The notes: generated from the letters alone by a model not told the origin. A stretch of 64,000 nucleotides of DNA from Candidatus Omnitrophota bacterium (GCA_020632475.1 JACKFM010000001.1:372001-436000), one strand, 5' to 3'. Counted from the first letter of the stretch, positions 1 to 8,927 are shown. Made by a program: numbers and translations.

Positions 1-1
1 A

Positions 2-220
2 CAGATTACCGGGGTGGGAGAGGAATCGGGAAAAATGGATGAGCTATTGCTTCAGATAGCGGGTTATTATGAGGGGGAACTTGAAATCATGGCCAAAAAT
101 ATGGAATCACTCATAGAACCGATCTTTATTCTGCTGTTGGCCGGATTTGTTTTATTGCTTGCCTTGGGTATCTTTTTACCCATGTGGAATATGAACACCA
201 TCATTCAGCAATCCGCCTGA
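2..220 (+). CDS. GspF/PilC-family inner-membrane platform protein (C-terminal end only)
   Basis: The frame is open from the left edge and stops at 220, so only the last 72 residues are seen. They show a short amphipathic stretch with YYEGELE, then LIEPIFILLLAGFVLLL, a hydrophobic segment followed by a short tail ending in PMWNMN. This matches the C-terminus of GspF/PilC/MshG proteins, where the last membrane helix is preceded by an E-P motif and followed by PM(F/W)xM. The protein is the cytoplasmic-membrane platform of type IV pilus and type II secretion machines. Its place directly upstream of a prepilin and the pilus assembly operon supports this. The N-terminal domain lies outside the window. 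Confidence 0.85.
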   Translation, partial: QITGVGEESGKMDELLLQIAGYYEGELEIMAKNMESLIEPIFILLLAGFVLLLALGIFLPMWNMNTIIQQSA

Positions 221-439
221 TAGGTCCATGGGGGCCTTTGCTTTTAATATTCAAGCCGCCTGCATTTTAAACCGTTAATTCTCTCAGTCGGGTAGTTTTC
301 AGTGATGACTAAGTAAAGGAGCTGTTTGAAGTCTAACTCATTTAATTTGAACAAGTTAGGCGTTTAAAAGTATTTTTTTGCTATAAAAAATAATATTTTT
401 GATCATAAAAGAACTTTTTAGATTGATTTGTCATTAATA

Positions 440-448
440 TGTTATAAT
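440..448 (+). promoter_or_regulatory. Extended -10 promoter element upstream of the prepilin gene
   Basis: TGTTATAAT (TGn plus a perfect TATAAT) lies 58 nt before the prepilin start, in an AT-rich 285-bp gap after the GspF-like gene. No good -35 is present at 17 nt, which is typical for extended -10 promoters. The same TGTTATAAT string occurs upstream of ilvD. It suggests the prepilin is transcribed separately from the upstream gene. Confidence 0.5.
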
Positions 449-505
449 TTTTTCAGAGTAACAGCATTATAAAATTAATAAAACATAATTAAGGAGGAAG
501 TGAAA

Positions 506-931
506 ATGATAAGGAGAATTAGAAAGCAACTTAAAAAAACAAGCGGTTTTACTCTAATTGAAGTTGTCATTGTTATGGTCATTCTTGGTATTTTGGCGGT
601 AGTTGCAGTGCCGAAATTTGTCGATTTGACGACAAATGCCAAGATTTCAGCGACGCAGGCAACGCTGGGATCGATTCGGTCTGTTCTGGCTGTTCAGTAT
701 GCGAAGAATGCTGCAAATGGCAGCGCAGCATTTCCCTCGTCTTTGGGAGCTTCGGATTTTGCTGATGGGAAGACACCTAAAAATGCTTTATCAGGTGTTT
801 CGGGCGTCGCAACTGTTTCATCAGCGCCGACTGGTACAGCAACAAGTTCCTCGGCAGGTTTTTGGTATATTACCTCGACGGGTGTTGCTGGAGCGTATTC
901 TGAAGGAACGACTGATACTAGCGCGTGGTAA
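506..931 (+). CDS. Type IV prepilin / pseudopilin (MshA/GspG-like)
   Basis: The 141-residue product begins with a basic leader ending KTSG, followed by FTLIEVVIVMVILGILAVV. This is the class III prepilin signature: cleavage after G, N-methylated F+1, and Glu at +5. The hydrophobic helix leads into a small domain rich in Ala, Ser, Thr and Gly, as in MSHA-type major pilins and pseudopilins. ATG at 506 is chosen over GTG at 500 because AAGGAGG at 491-497 is 8 nt from the ATG but only 2 nt from the GTG. It has its own promoter-like element and is followed by a strong terminator, so it is probably a highly expressed single-gene transcript. I cannot tell a major pilin from a pseudopilin by sequence alone. 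Confidence 0.92.
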   Translation: MIRRIRKQLKKTSGFTLIEVVIVMVILGILAVVAVPKFVDLTTNAKISATQATLGSIRSVLAVQYAKNAANGSAAFPSSLGASDFADGKTPKNALSGVSGVATVSSAPTGTATSSSAGFWYITSTGVAGAYSEGTTDTSAW

Positions 932-960
932 ACCGCCACTGTCTGGTATGTGATTTGACA

Positions 961-999
961 AACGGTACCGGGTACATTTTACCCGGTACCGTTTTTTTT
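961..999 (+). terminator. Rho-independent terminator after the prepilin gene
   Basis: A perfect 12-bp stem (962-973 with 981-992, ACGGTACCGGGT paired with ACCCGGTACCGT) with a 7-nt loop is followed by eight T residues (992-999). It separates the prepilin transcript from the assembly operon. Confidence 0.95.
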
Positions 1000-1062
1000 A
1001 CTCTTCTTTAGTGAAAATCATCTCTTTTACTCATTACGTTTTAAGCCGATAAAATAAGTTAT

Positions 1063-2808
1063 ATGAAAGTCAATTGGACATCATTTTTAGGGCTAGACCG
1101 TAAAGGGCGTTTTGTTCTCGGGGTTGATCAGGGAACATTTGCTATCCGGTATGTCCTTTATGACCGAATCAAAAGACAGATTAGCCGTTATGGGTCTTTT
1201 TTTCTCGACGACTCAAAAAAAGAAAACGAAAGAATACACCCAACCATTTTCCTGAAAGAAATCTCCAAAATTATCTCCAAGAAAAATCTAAGAAATCTTG
1301 TCATTCATGTCCAGGGGGCTTCCGCTTTAACCGGGTGCCTGACGATTCCGGATGAAACGGACAAAACCTATGCCGTTCAGACCGCCTTGAAAAAAGAACT
1401 GCCGGCAAAGATCGAGCATTATTCTTTTTTTTGTCAGGAGGCCGTACGTCTGGCCGGCAATCACCGCACAGATAAAGAGAAACCCAAAACGCCGGCAGAT
1501 ACGATTTATACTTATGCGGCCGTGCCTCAGGAGATGGCCGCTCAAATCGTTGAGCAGTTTAATGGTATTTTTGGTACGGTTCCGGAGATGACCGTTCAGG
1601 GCTATGCCCAGGAAGAACTGATCAAACTGGCGGAGAGTGACCATTCTGCTCAGGGGACAGTTGCTCTCATCCATGCCGGCCGCAGCATTACCAGCATTTC
1701 TTTTTTTAAAAAGGGTGTGCTGGTCTATGTCCGAGAAATCCCTCTGGCCGGGCAGGACATCACCCGTGCTATTTTGATCAGCTGCATTAAACCCAAAGGA
1801 GGGCAAAAGGGGTCGGATCTCGGTTTTGCCGAAAAATTGAAAACAGCAGGCCGTATTCCCTTGAATGAAAATGTAACTTCTGTTTCCAGAGAGGCGGAGT
1901 GGGATGAGACGGTGCTGCGTGAGCAATTTTCAAAGCACCAGGATATGACCTTGACGGAAGAACAGAATTTTCATCTTTTTAAAGCCGTCAGAGGTGTTTT
2001 GACCGCTTGGATACAGGATATTCGCATGACCTTTGGCTTTTTTGATGATAAGTTCAAAGGGGAGAACGTCGAGAAGATTTATTTGTCCGGGGGAATGTGT
2101 AATTATCAAAATATAGAAAAGTATCTTGAAAAACAGATCGGAATCAAAGTGGAAAGTCTCAAATGTCCGCAAAGTTTAAAGCCGTCGGAAACCGGTTCAG
2201 CCGCTTTATTTGAGAGTCATTTCCATGAATATGCAAATGCGGTTTCTCTGGTTTTGAAGCCTGATCGTTATGCCAATTTAACGCCGCGCCGTTTTCAGAC
2301 GGGGCGAATGGAAGCGGTAGCGGGCTCCTTTTTAAGGATGTTCGGGGCATTGGCTGTGGCTGTTCTAATGTGCGGATTTGTTTTATTTCAAATGCAGGAG
2401 TGGCATCTCAAGAGCACACAGCAAATGCTGCAAAGGCATCGTGATTTTCTGCGCGAGGTCGAGGTCCCGTATCGTGAGTTGGCCCGATGGAAAAAGTTTG
2501 TTGACCAGGCGGATGCGCCGGTTCTTTCCGCCGCGAAAATCTTAAAAATTTTCGCGGAGAAATCACCCAAGAATTTGATTCTTTCCTCATTGGTGATTGA
2601 CCGGGAGAACCGCAAGGTGGAACTTGAAGGGGAAATCTACGGTGATCCTAAGAAACGTGCGATTACGATGACCGAGTTTTCCAGACTATTGCAGGATGAT
2701 CCGAATTTTAAACATGTGGAAGTGCCGCCTTTAAAAACGATTAAAACGGATATCGGTAAAGGCCCGTTCCGGTTGACGGCCTCGTTAAAGGAGATCGCAG
2801 ATGCGTAA
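1063..2808 (+). CDS. Fused PilM-PilN-like type IV pilus assembly protein (MshI/GspL-like)
   Basis: 581 residues. The first about 400 residues are an actin-like PilM fold: the phosphate-1 region reads LGVDQGTFAIRYV, a later strand gives ALIHAGRSITSISFF, and LSGGMCNYQNIEKYL is the adenosine-binding motif near the end of the fold. A single membrane helix follows at about residues 427-445, then a coiled-coil region and a periplasmic ferredoxin-like domain typical of PilN. PilM and PilN are usually separate proteins in type IV pili, but are joined in GspL of type II secretion and MshI of MSHA pili. The gene overlaps the next by 8 nt (ATGCGTAA), implying coupled translation. It should form the inner-membrane alignment complex with the PilO- and PilP-like products downstream. 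Confidence 0.8.
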   Translation: MKVNWTSFLGLDRKGRFVLGVDQGTFAIRYVLYDRIKRQISRYGSFFLDDSKKENERIHPTIFLKEISKIISKKNLRNLVIHVQGASALTGCLTIPDETDKTYAVQTALKKELPAKIEHYSFFCQEAVRLAGNHRTDKEKPKTPADTIYTYAAVPQEMAAQIVEQFNGIFGTVPEMTVQGYAQEELIKLAESDHSAQGTVALIHAGRSITSISFFKKGVLVYVREIPLAGQDITRAILISCIKPKGGQKGSDLGFAEKLKTAGRIPLNENVTSVSREAEWDETVLREQFSKHQDMTLTEEQNFHLFKAVRGVLTAWIQDIRMTFGFFDDKFKGENVEKIYLSGGMCNYQNIEKYLEKQIGIKVESLKCPQSLKPSETGSAALFESHFHEYANAVSLVLKPDRYANLTPRRFQTGRMEAVAGSFLRMFGALAVAVLMCGFVLFQMQEWHLKSTQQMLQRHRDFLREVEVPYRELARWKKFVDQADAPVLSAAKILKIFAEKSPKNLILSSLVIDRENRKVELEGEIYGDPKKRAITMTEFSRLLQDDPNFKHVEVPPLKTIKTDIGKGPFRLTASLKEIADA

Positions 2809-3427
2809 ACTGCCTCTCAGCGCCGATTTGACCAAGTCGTCACAGAAAATGCTCATTCAGGGCCTGGGTATTCTGATTCTTCTGATTGTTTTTTTCATTT
2901 TGATTGTTTTGCCTAAGTTTCGTAATGTCAGAATATTAGGCCGGCAGGTTACCGAGATTGCCTCTGAGAATGTCTATATTGAAAAAACAGTTCTGAAGAC
3001 AAAAAACTCTGGGCAGAGGCTGCAGACGATTCAGGAACTCCTGAAAAAGTACCAGCAAATGGCGCCCGACATCTGGAATCTGTCCAATGTTCTTGAAAAC
3101 ATTGCTTCCGGAGCACAAGCGGACGGATTAAAGGTGATCTCGATGCAGGCTTTGGACGATAATATGCTGGAGGTAAAGCCCGGAAAGTCTTTTGAGATAG
3201 ACCATCATGTGATTAATGAAGTGGTGATTGTGATGCAGGCTGAAGGGCGTTATGGTGCCGTTGCGCATTATCTTAAGCGCCTGGAAAATGCGCCGTATAA
3301 AATCAGTGTCAAAAATATGAATATGCATTTGGTGAAGATGGACCGGGCATCGGTGTTTAAAGAGCCGGTACTTACAGTGGAGATGAAGCTCGGGGTATTA
3401 ATGAGCTTTGATCAAAGTCAAAACTAA
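2801..3427 (+). CDS. PilO-like type IV pilus assembly protein (MshJ/GspM-like)
   Basis: 208 residues: a short cytoplasmic tail, one membrane helix at about residues 19-42 (LGILILLIVFFILIVLPKF), a coiled-coil stretch (EIASENVYIEKTVLKTKN), then a periplasmic domain with a GRYGAVAHYLKRLENAPYKI element characteristic of PilO/GspM ferredoxin-like domains. PilO dimerises with PilN in the periplasm to link the motor to the secretin. Position immediately after the PilM-PilN gene, with overlapping stop and start codons, is the classical order. Confidence 0.8.
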   Translation: MRKLPLSADLTKSSQKMLIQGLGILILLIVFFILIVLPKFRNVRILGRQVTEIASENVYIEKTVLKTKNSGQRLQTIQELLKKYQQMAPDIWNLSNVLENIASGAQADGLKVISMQALDDNMLEVKPGKSFEIDHHVINEVVIVMQAEGRYGAVAHYLKRLENAPYKISVKNMNMHLVKMDRASVFKEPVLTVEMKLGVLMSFDQSQN

Positions 3428-3438
3428 AGAGTGTTTTT

Positions 3439-3999
3439 ATGACAGAGACCCATGAGCGGCATGAAAATTCTGATGAAGGGCCTAAAATTCTGGCCTCCAA
3501 ACCTTTGCAGGCATCCGCGGAAATAGAAAAAAAGAAACGGACACAAATGATTGTATTGGCCGTGCTTCTCCTTTTTTTATTTTACATGTTATGGACTACT
3601 TTTTTTTCAAAGCCCGCAAAACATCATCCTGTTCAACAACAGACAGAAAGTGTTCAGACAGGTGATCTTCCTGCTGTCAATGATCTGGGAACGCTTTTGG
3701 ATGAATCTGTTTTTCAGCAGAAAACATCCTCCGAGTCGGAAACTTCCGCAGATGAGGATTACTGGAGTAAAAGCCCCTTTTCTATTGCCGCCGAAGAACA
3801 GGAAGAAGCCGTGGTTAAACAGCATTTTCATCTGCAGGGAACCGTTCTTGGCTCCGGCGGGGATGAATATGCCGTGCTCAATGAAAAAATCGTTAAAAGA
3901 GGAGACCGTATAGCCGATAATACCGTTAAAGAAATCCGCCACAATTCTGTCATTTTGGAAACCGACGGCGGAGAGACGATTGTCGTTAACGGCGAGTAA
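3439..3999 (+). CDS. PilP/GspC-like inner-membrane protein of the pilus operon
   Basis: 186 residues with a charged N-terminus, one membrane helix at about residues 37-54 (MIVLAVLLLFLFYMLWTTFF), a low-complexity linker, and a C-terminal small beta domain. That domain contains LQGTVLGSGGDEYAVLNEK, IVKRGDRI and VILETDGGETIVV. The pattern G-x-V-x-x-x-x-x-x-A-x-(I/L)-x-x-x-x-x-x-x-G-x-x-(I/V) is that of the HR domain of GspC and the PilP beta domain, which contacts the secretin N-terminus. No Cys lipobox is present, so it is membrane-anchored by the helix rather than a lipoprotein as in classical PilP. Family assignment rests on architecture and position; sequence similarity is weak. Confidence 0.6.
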   Translation: MTETHERHENSDEGPKILASKPLQASAEIEKKKRTQMIVLAVLLLFLFYMLWTTFFSKPAKHHPVQQQTESVQTGDLPAVNDLGTLLDESVFQQKTSSESETSADEDYWSKSPFSIAAEEQEEAVVKQHFHLQGTVLGSGGDEYAVLNEKIVKRGDRIADNTVKEIRHNSVILETDGGETIVVNGE

Positions 4000-4026
4000 A
4001 GAGAACACTCAAAGGCGAAAACGGGC

Positions 4027-4932
4027 GTGATTTCCAACGGTATTTCCGAACCAGCACATCTCAACAATCCAGAAAATCTTTCTGAAGGCGCCTATCCGGC
4101 CGAGAATCTCCAAAAGCTGGTGCATTCTTTTTTCGGTTTTCATGAAGATCCTTTCAATAATACGCCCGATCCCGATTTCTTTTATATGAGCCAGGGCCAC
4201 CGCGAGGCTCTACTGAACATGCTTTTTGGCGTTTATCAGCGCAAAGGTTTCATTGTCGTCAGCGGTGAAATCGGGGCGGGAAAAACGACTTTGTGCCGGC
4301 ATCTGCTGCGCCAGCTTCCGGCCTCGTGCAAAACGGCCGTGGTTTTTAATCCGGAAGTCTCTACAACATGTCTTCTTGCCTCTATCGTTAAAGATTTCGG
4401 CATTAAATGCAGCCGCAGATCCAAAGGTGATTATTTTCAGGCCCTGGACCGTTTTCTGATCGACGGATTGCCGTCAAAACAAAATGCCTGCATTATTATC
4501 GATGAAGCCCAGTGGCTCAAGCCGCGTGCCTTGGAACAATTACGGCTTCTGACGAATCTTGAAACGACCAAACAGAAATTATTACAAATTATTCTTATCG
4601 GGCAGCCCGAACTTAAAGACATGCTCAAGCATAAAGATTTAACCCAGGTGCGCCAGAGAATCGGAGTGTATTCCCATCTTAACGGTCTGACCCTTGAAGA
4701 AACCAAATCGTATATCCGGCATCGTCTGGAAAAAGCCGGTAAACAAGAGTCTACACTGAATTTTGAGGATGAAATGATTGCCCATATTCATGGGCTTTCC
4801 CGCGGTATCCCGCGATTGATCAATATTCTTTGTGACCGGGCTCTTTTGGCGGCATTTTCCAAAGAAACCCGGCAAATCACACTTCAACTCAAAGAGGCCG
4901 TGGACGAGATGGCCTTTGTCTGTGAGGGGTAA
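4027..4932 (+). CDS. ExeA/MshM-type AAA ATPase
   Basis: 301 residues. The N-terminus has FFGFHEDPFNNTPDPDFFYMS, cut here into the hallmark F-x-E-x-P-F-x-x-x-P-D-P-x-(F/Y)-(F/Y) of ExeA/GspA/MshM ATPases. Walker A is GEIGAGKTT (from residue 80) and Walker B ends in IIIDEAQ (D159, E160). Sensor and arginine-finger regions (RQRIGVYSHL, GIPRLINILCDRALLAAF) follow. In type II secretion, ExeA acts with ExeB to place the secretin through peptidoglycan. This protein has no peptidoglycan-binding or membrane domain, so it resembles MshM. GTG start at 4027. The next gene encodes a GspB-like protein, the expected partner. Confidence 0.85.
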   Translation: MISNGISEPAHLNNPENLSEGAYPAENLQKLVHSFFGFHEDPFNNTPDPDFFYMSQGHREALLNMLFGVYQRKGFIVVSGEIGAGKTTLCRHLLRQLPASCKTAVVFNPEVSTTCLLASIVKDFGIKCSRRSKGDYFQALDRFLIDGLPSKQNACIIIDEAQWLKPRALEQLRLLTNLETTKQKLLQIILIGQPELKDMLKHKDLTQVRQRIGVYSHLNGLTLEETKSYIRHRLEKAGKQESTLNFEDEMIAHIHGLSRGIPRLINILCDRALLAAFSKETRQITLQLKEAVDEMAFVCEG

Positions 4933-4937
4933 AAACG

Positions 4938-5480
4938 ATGAGTTTGATTATGGATGTGATTAATAAAGCCGGTGCGGGTGAATCAAGGAATATGCCGCAC
5001 AGCGGCATGAGTGAAAGTAAAGAAGAAATGAATCAGAAAAGTTTATGGACTGTCCCGTCCGAGAGATTTTTCCTTTCAAGTTCTAAAAAGGAACAGCCTC
5101 GGGGGTGGTCATTAAGGTTTATAGGGATTGTGCTGTTGATTTTGGCGCTGGCTTTTTTGGGGTTTTGGCTGCAACAGAAACGGCAGGAGACACAACCCCT
5201 GCCAGCTCCGGCATCTTTTCAGCAGCCAATGCCTTCAGAAGTGGTTTCTGTCAAGAATCCCGGCCCGGTAATTGAAAGCATGGACGGCATGCCTTTTTTT
5301 CGGCAGGTTGAACTGCAGGGCATTCTTGCGGGAAAAGATAAGTCGCTTTGTATTATTTCAGGCCGTATTTTTAAAGAACAGGACTCTGTGGAAGGCTATC
5401 GCATTGAGTCGATCGGATCTCAGGAAGTCATGCTGAAAAGTCCGCAGGGTGAAACAGTGCCTTTGGCGCTGAAAAGATAA
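4938..5480 (+). CDS. GspB-like membrane protein of the pilus/secretion operon
   Basis: 180 residues: MSLIMDVINKA at the N-terminus, a motif typical of GspB/ExeB-type proteins (M-S-x-I-x-x-A-L-x-K-A), a membrane helix at about residues 55-77, a Pro-rich linker, and a C-terminal domain. The C-terminal domain (VELQGILAGKDKSLCIISGR, VEGYRIESIGSQEVMLKS) has the pattern of the T2SSB domain. It lies 5 nt after the ExeA-like ATPase. The two are expected to form a complex that scaffolds secretin insertion. Assignment is by architecture and context. Confidence 0.65.
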   Translation: MSLIMDVINKAGAGESRNMPHSGMSESKEEMNQKSLWTVPSERFFLSSSKKEQPRGWSLRFIGIVLLILALAFLGFWLQQKRQETQPLPAPASFQQPMPSEVVSVKNPGPVIESMDGMPFFRQVELQGILAGKDKSLCIISGRIFKEQDSVEGYRIESIGSQEVMLKSPQGETVPLALKR

Positions 5481-5501
5481 TATGAAAAAAGGAAAATCAT
5501 C

Positions 5502-7052
5502 ATGAAAAATAAAATCTCGGGCCTTTTTATTTTTGCCTGCCTGTTTGGATGTCTGACGTTGAATGCTCATGCCGCCGTGGATGCCGCCAAATCGGCAGCG
5601 GGAACCGAAATCTCAGACAGCGCTCTCCAAATGAATGCAGAAGGACTGATTACGGTAGATTTCAGCAATGCGGATATCCAGTCCGTGCTCAAGGTGTTGG
5701 CGCTTAAAGGAGATGTCAATATCGTTGCAAGCCCGGATGTTCAGGGGAAAGTCAATATTCAGCTGAAAGACGTTCCATGGGCCAGCGCGCTTGAAACGAT
5801 TGTCGAGACTTATGGTTTTCGTTATGAAAAAAAAGACAATATTTATCAGGTGTTTACGGCTCAGGCCATGGAAGAACGCCAGGAAGAAGTCTTTAACTCC
5901 GAAGTCTTTACCCTGAAATATGCCGAGCTTGATCAGGTGGCCAAAGCCCTGAAAAATGCCCTTTCACCTGCGGCTGTGGTCGAACCCGTGGCCGGTTCAA
6001 ATCAGATCATTGTAACGGATACGGCGGACAGTCTTGAGGTTGCAAAGAATATTGTGGCACGCATTGATTACCGTATGCCGCAGGTTCACATTGAAACAAA
6101 GATTGTACGAACCACTTTATCCAAAGGTGAGAATTTGGGGATTGACTGGAATCCGACCTTTCAGGTGACTGGCTCCAAACGCCCGACGACGTTTCCTTTC
6201 TCGGAGAATGCCGATAATCGTCCTTTTGACCGCTTTTTGCGGAGCGTCGATGGTTTACCTCAAGGGCAAACGAATTCACAAACCACGGCCACACAGACAT
6301 CCGCATCGACAACGACAACATCTTCAACGGATTTCCCGAATACCTATGGTTTCCCCTTTGTGGATCCTGAAGAGTTTACTTTTGGTACGATTGATTTCAG
6401 TCAGTTTAGTGCGGTTTTTAATATGCTTAAAAACCGCAGAAGTACCAAGATTATTTCAAATCCCAGAATTGTTGTGATGAATCACCAGTCGGCCCAAATT
6501 CAAGTGGGTGAGGAAGTGGGGATTCCGACGCTTGAGCGTAATGAGTCCACCGGTTCTTTTGAAGTTACGGGTTTTGAACAGCGCAATACCGGGATTGTTC
6601 TGCAGGTCACTCCGCACATTGTTGAGAAAAAAGAGGTCCTGCTTCGCGTGCGGCCTGAGGTAAGCCAGTTTCTGGGTTTTGAAGCGATTACGGACACGAA
6701 TCTGACCTCACCGCGTTTTGAAACGATTATGGCGGAAACGACGGTCCTCATTAATAGTGGGGATACGCTTGTAATTGGTGGTTTAATCAGTGAGGAAGAG
6801 GCCGATAACCGTAATCGCGTTCCGGTGGTCAGCCGCATTCCCGTAGTCGGTTGGTTGTTTAAAAGTAAAAATCCGACCAAATCCAGAACTGAAACCATTT
6901 TCTTTATTACCGTGACGCTTGCCGATGACGTCTATAACCAGAAAGCCCTGGAAGAATGGAAAAAGAGCCAGAAAGATTTTGCGGACTATCAAAAGGAAAG
7001 CGAAGAAGACTTTAACGGGAAAAAGAATGGAAAAAAGAACAGTAAGAAATAA
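5502..7052 (+). CDS. Secretin (PilQ/MshL/GspD family)
   Basis: 516 residues with a signal peptide (about 1-24, ending AHA). It has an STN/N0-like domain (ITVDFSNADIQSVLKVLALK, VNIQLKDVPWASAL), then an N1-type domain (VFTLKYAELDQVAKALKNAL, SNQIIVTDT, VAKNIVARID). The C-terminal secretin domain contains VGEEVGIPTLE, GIVLQVTPHIVEK, LINSGDTLVIGGLI and the highly conserved VPVVSRIPVVGWLFKSK. It forms the outer-membrane pore for the pilus. A Ser/Thr-rich insertion (about residues 250-275) precedes the gate region. The C-terminus ends in a Lys-rich tail. At 516 residues it is compact, like MshL, with one N1-type repeat. Confidence 0.95.
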   Translation: MKNKISGLFIFACLFGCLTLNAHAAVDAAKSAAGTEISDSALQMNAEGLITVDFSNADIQSVLKVLALKGDVNIVASPDVQGKVNIQLKDVPWASALETIVETYGFRYEKKDNIYQVFTAQAMEERQEEVFNSEVFTLKYAELDQVAKALKNALSPAAVVEPVAGSNQIIVTDTADSLEVAKNIVARIDYRMPQVHIETKIVRTTLSKGENLGIDWNPTFQVTGSKRPTTFPFSENADNRPFDRFLRSVDGLPQGQTNSQTTATQTSASTTTTSSTDFPNTYGFPFVDPEEFTFGTIDFSQFSAVFNMLKNRRSTKIISNPRIVVMNHQSAQIQVGEEVGIPTLERNESTGSFEVTGFEQRNTGIVLQVTPHIVEKKEVLLRVRPEVSQFLGFEAITDTNLTSPRFETIMAETTVLINSGDTLVIGGLISEEEADNRNRVPVVSRIPVVGWLFKSKNPTKSRTETIFFITVTLADDVYNQKALEEWKKSQKDFADYQKESEEDFNGKKNGKKNSKK

Positions 7053-7305
7053 AGCGGTCCGCGGTCTTTTGAGGCAGGCATTTGTTTTTATCATGATTAT
7101 GGCAGCCTGTGCGGTTCTTTCTTCGCGTTCTCATGCGGCCGAATCCGCTGCCTGCGGGCCGGAAGTTTCCAAAATGGGAGAGACGGTTAAACGGCTTGAA
7201 GAAAAACTCGATCTTGTGCTTCAGAATCAGAGCAAAATCATGGATGCTCAAAAAGAATTATCCGCCGAGCATGAACAACTCAGATATTGGATTCACCGCA
7301 GATAA
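7027..7305 (+). CDS. Small exported coiled-coil protein of the pilus operon
   Basis: 92 residues, starting at an ATG that overlaps the secretin end by 26 nt. A longer in-frame extension upstream exists but lies inside the secretin gene, so the ATG at 7027 is preferred. The N-terminus is basic, followed by a hydrophobic stretch (AFVFIMIMAACAVLS) and an apparent cleavage site SHAAES. The mature part is a predicted coiled coil (MGETVKRLEEKLDLVLQNQS). I do not recognise a family. The position suggests an accessory periplasmic role in pilus assembly, for instance in the place MshK occupies, but this is only context. Confidence 0.6.
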   Translation: MEKRTVRNKAVRGLLRQAFVFIMIMAACAVLSSRSHAAESAACGPEVSKMGETVKRLEEKLDLVLQNQSKIMDAQKELSAEHEQLRYWIHRR

Positions 7306-7322
7306 GCGAAAGAGGGCATGAA

Positions 7323-7685
7323 ATGAAAAAAACAAAATATCTTTTTGCACTTATCTTTTTTTTGCTTTGGGGCTGTGCGGCCAATATGAGGCAGTCGGCC
7401 GTTTATGATATGTCTTATGACCAGACCTATTTGAATGTCATCAATGCTCTCGATGATATGGAACCCTGGCACCTGGCAGAAACGGATCAGTTGAGAGGAA
7501 TTCTGACGGTTGAAAACGGGGCGTTTTTTGGTCCCGGAAGGGCCATTAAAGTACAGGTTAAGCGTGTGGATGCCTTTAAAACCCAAGTCGAAATTTTGAA
7601 TTCGAGAATTAATTATACCAACCGGAAATTTTTCAGGGCCATTGACCGTTATATTCAGGAAAGGCCCGAAACCTACCCGTCTTAA
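7323..7685 (+). CDS. Small lipoprotein at the end of the pilus operon
   Basis: 120 residues. The start at 7323 follows a GAGGG-type ribosome site and gives a clean lipoprotein signal: MKKTKYLFALIFFLLWGC with the lipobox LWGC. The mature domain of about 100 residues has alternating strands and helices (ILTVENGAFFGPGRAIKVQV, YTNRKFFRAIDRYI). No recognised family; possibly a small outer-membrane lipoprotein that supports the secretin (a pilotin-like role), but no motif shows this. Confidence 0.65.
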   Translation: MKKTKYLFALIFFLLWGCAANMRQSAVYDMSYDQTYLNVINALDDMEPWHLAETDQLRGILTVENGAFFGPGRAIKVQVKRVDAFKTQVEILNSRINYTNRKFFRAIDRYIQERPETYPS

Positions 7686-7745
7686 GTAATAGAATCCAAT
7701 CCTTTGTGTGTTTGAAAAAGAAGAATTTTGTGTCGAAACAATTGA

Positions 7746-7762
7746 CGTCTCATGCTGAGACG
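7746..7762. other. Intergenic 7-bp hairpin between convergent transcripts
   Basis: CGTCTCA-TGC-TGAGACG lies between the lipoprotein stop and the convergent pilT stop. A T-rich run begins about 12 nt downstream on the + strand, too far for a classical terminator. It may still terminate one of the two transcripts. Confidence 0.3.
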
Positions 7763-7830
7763 AGGAGGCCCTTATTTTTCTTTTTTACTGAACGAAGTAT
7801 CCAAATATTAAAAAACTTTTGGACGATTGC

Positions 7831-8889
7831 TTAGCTGCCCAGCCTTCTAATTAAATCTTCGGCGTCCAGCGAGTAAAAAAGGGCATCCTCTTTAGAGATA
7901 ATCTTTTTCTGATATAACTCAATGAGCTGGTTTTGAGCCGAGATCATGCCGTGTTTGACTCCCATCTGAATCTCATTGGTAATGTGGTAGGTCTGCCCTT
8001 TGCGGATAAGATTCTGGATGGCGGGAGTGAGAATCATAATCTCAAAGACCGCAATGCGTCCTTCGCGGTCGATGCGGGGTACAAGTTGCTGTGAAATGAC
8101 GGCCAGCAGATTGGTTGAAATCTGCAGGCGAACCTGATTTTGCTGATGGGTCGGAAAGACGTCGATGATACGGTCGATGGTGCGGGCTGCTCCGAAGGTG
8201 TGAAGAGTTGAAAAAACCATATGCCCGGTTTCTGTGGCCATGAGTGCGGTTTCAATGGTTTCAAGATCACGCATTTCTCCGACAAGGATCGTATCCGGAT
8301 CCTGCCTTAAAGATTCCGTTAAAGCCTGCGCGAAGGCGGGGGTATCTGCCCCGAGTTCTCTCTGACTGATCAGGCTTTTTTTACGGGTGTGTACAAATTC
8401 GATCGGGTCTTCGATGGTGATAATATGCCGGTCGTCGGTTTCATTAATATAATTGACCATCGATGCCAGGCTGGTTGATTTACCGGATCCCGTCGGCCCG
8501 GTGACAAGAATGAGGCCATGGTTTTTTTGGATCAGCTGTTTGATGTTTTCCGGTAATCCGGTCTCTTCAAACGGCATAATCTGTCCCGGAATGCGCCGCA
8601 ACACCAGACTGTCGGCCCCCCTTTGCTTAAACAAAGAAACACGGAACCTTTCCCCGTTTTTATAATCATAAGCAAATTCAGCACAATTTTTGCGCTGATA
8701 AATTTCGATATGAACAGGCGCCGTGATTTGTTCAATGATGGAATGGATGTCTTTTTCAGACAGGGTTTGATCGTTGAGCGGCCGAAGAGATCCGAAAACC
8801 CGGTAGGTTGCCGGCTGGAAAGGGGCCAAGTGAATGTCGGAGGCCTGGCGTTCAATGCATTGTTCAAGAATCTCTTCAACGATAGACAT
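7831..8889 (-). CDS. pilT: Twitching-motility ATPase PilT
   Basis: 352 residues. N-terminal PAS-like domain (ASDIHLAPFQPATYRVFG), Walker A GPTGSGKST at residues 131-139, Asp box TIEDPIEFVH, Walker B DTILVGEMRD, His box TGHMVFSTLHT. The C-terminal half carries the retraction-ATPase pattern. PilT powers pilus retraction by depolymerising pilin at the platform. AIRNLIRE, the usual PilT C-terminal motif, is replaced by AIQNLIRKGQ. It is transcribed divergently from pstS and away from the pilus operon. AGGGAGG precedes the ATG. Confidence 0.92.
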   Translation of the reverse strand: MSIVEEILEQCIERQASDIHLAPFQPATYRVFGSLRPLNDQTLSEKDIHSIIEQITAPVHIEIYQRKNCAEFAYDYKNGERFRVSLFKQRGADSLVLRRIPGQIMPFEETGLPENIKQLIQKNHGLILVTGPTGSGKSTSLASMVNYINETDDRHIITIEDPIEFVHTRKKSLISQRELGADTPAFAQALTESLRQDPDTILVGEMRDLETIETALMATETGHMVFSTLHTFGAARTIDRIIDVFPTHQQNQVRLQISTNLLAVISQQLVPRIDREGRIAVFEIMILTPAIQNLIRKGQTYHITNEIQMGVKHGMISAQNQLIELYQKKIISKEDALFYSLDAEDLIRRLGS

Positions 8890-8927
8890 AAAACCTCCCT
8901 GAAATAATTTTCATAATGACGGCCCCT

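Noticed and set aside
14..220. A separate 68-residue protein at the left edge
   Set aside because: The frame is open upstream to the window edge and the sequence matches the C-terminus of a GspF/PilC protein, so this is a truncated gene.
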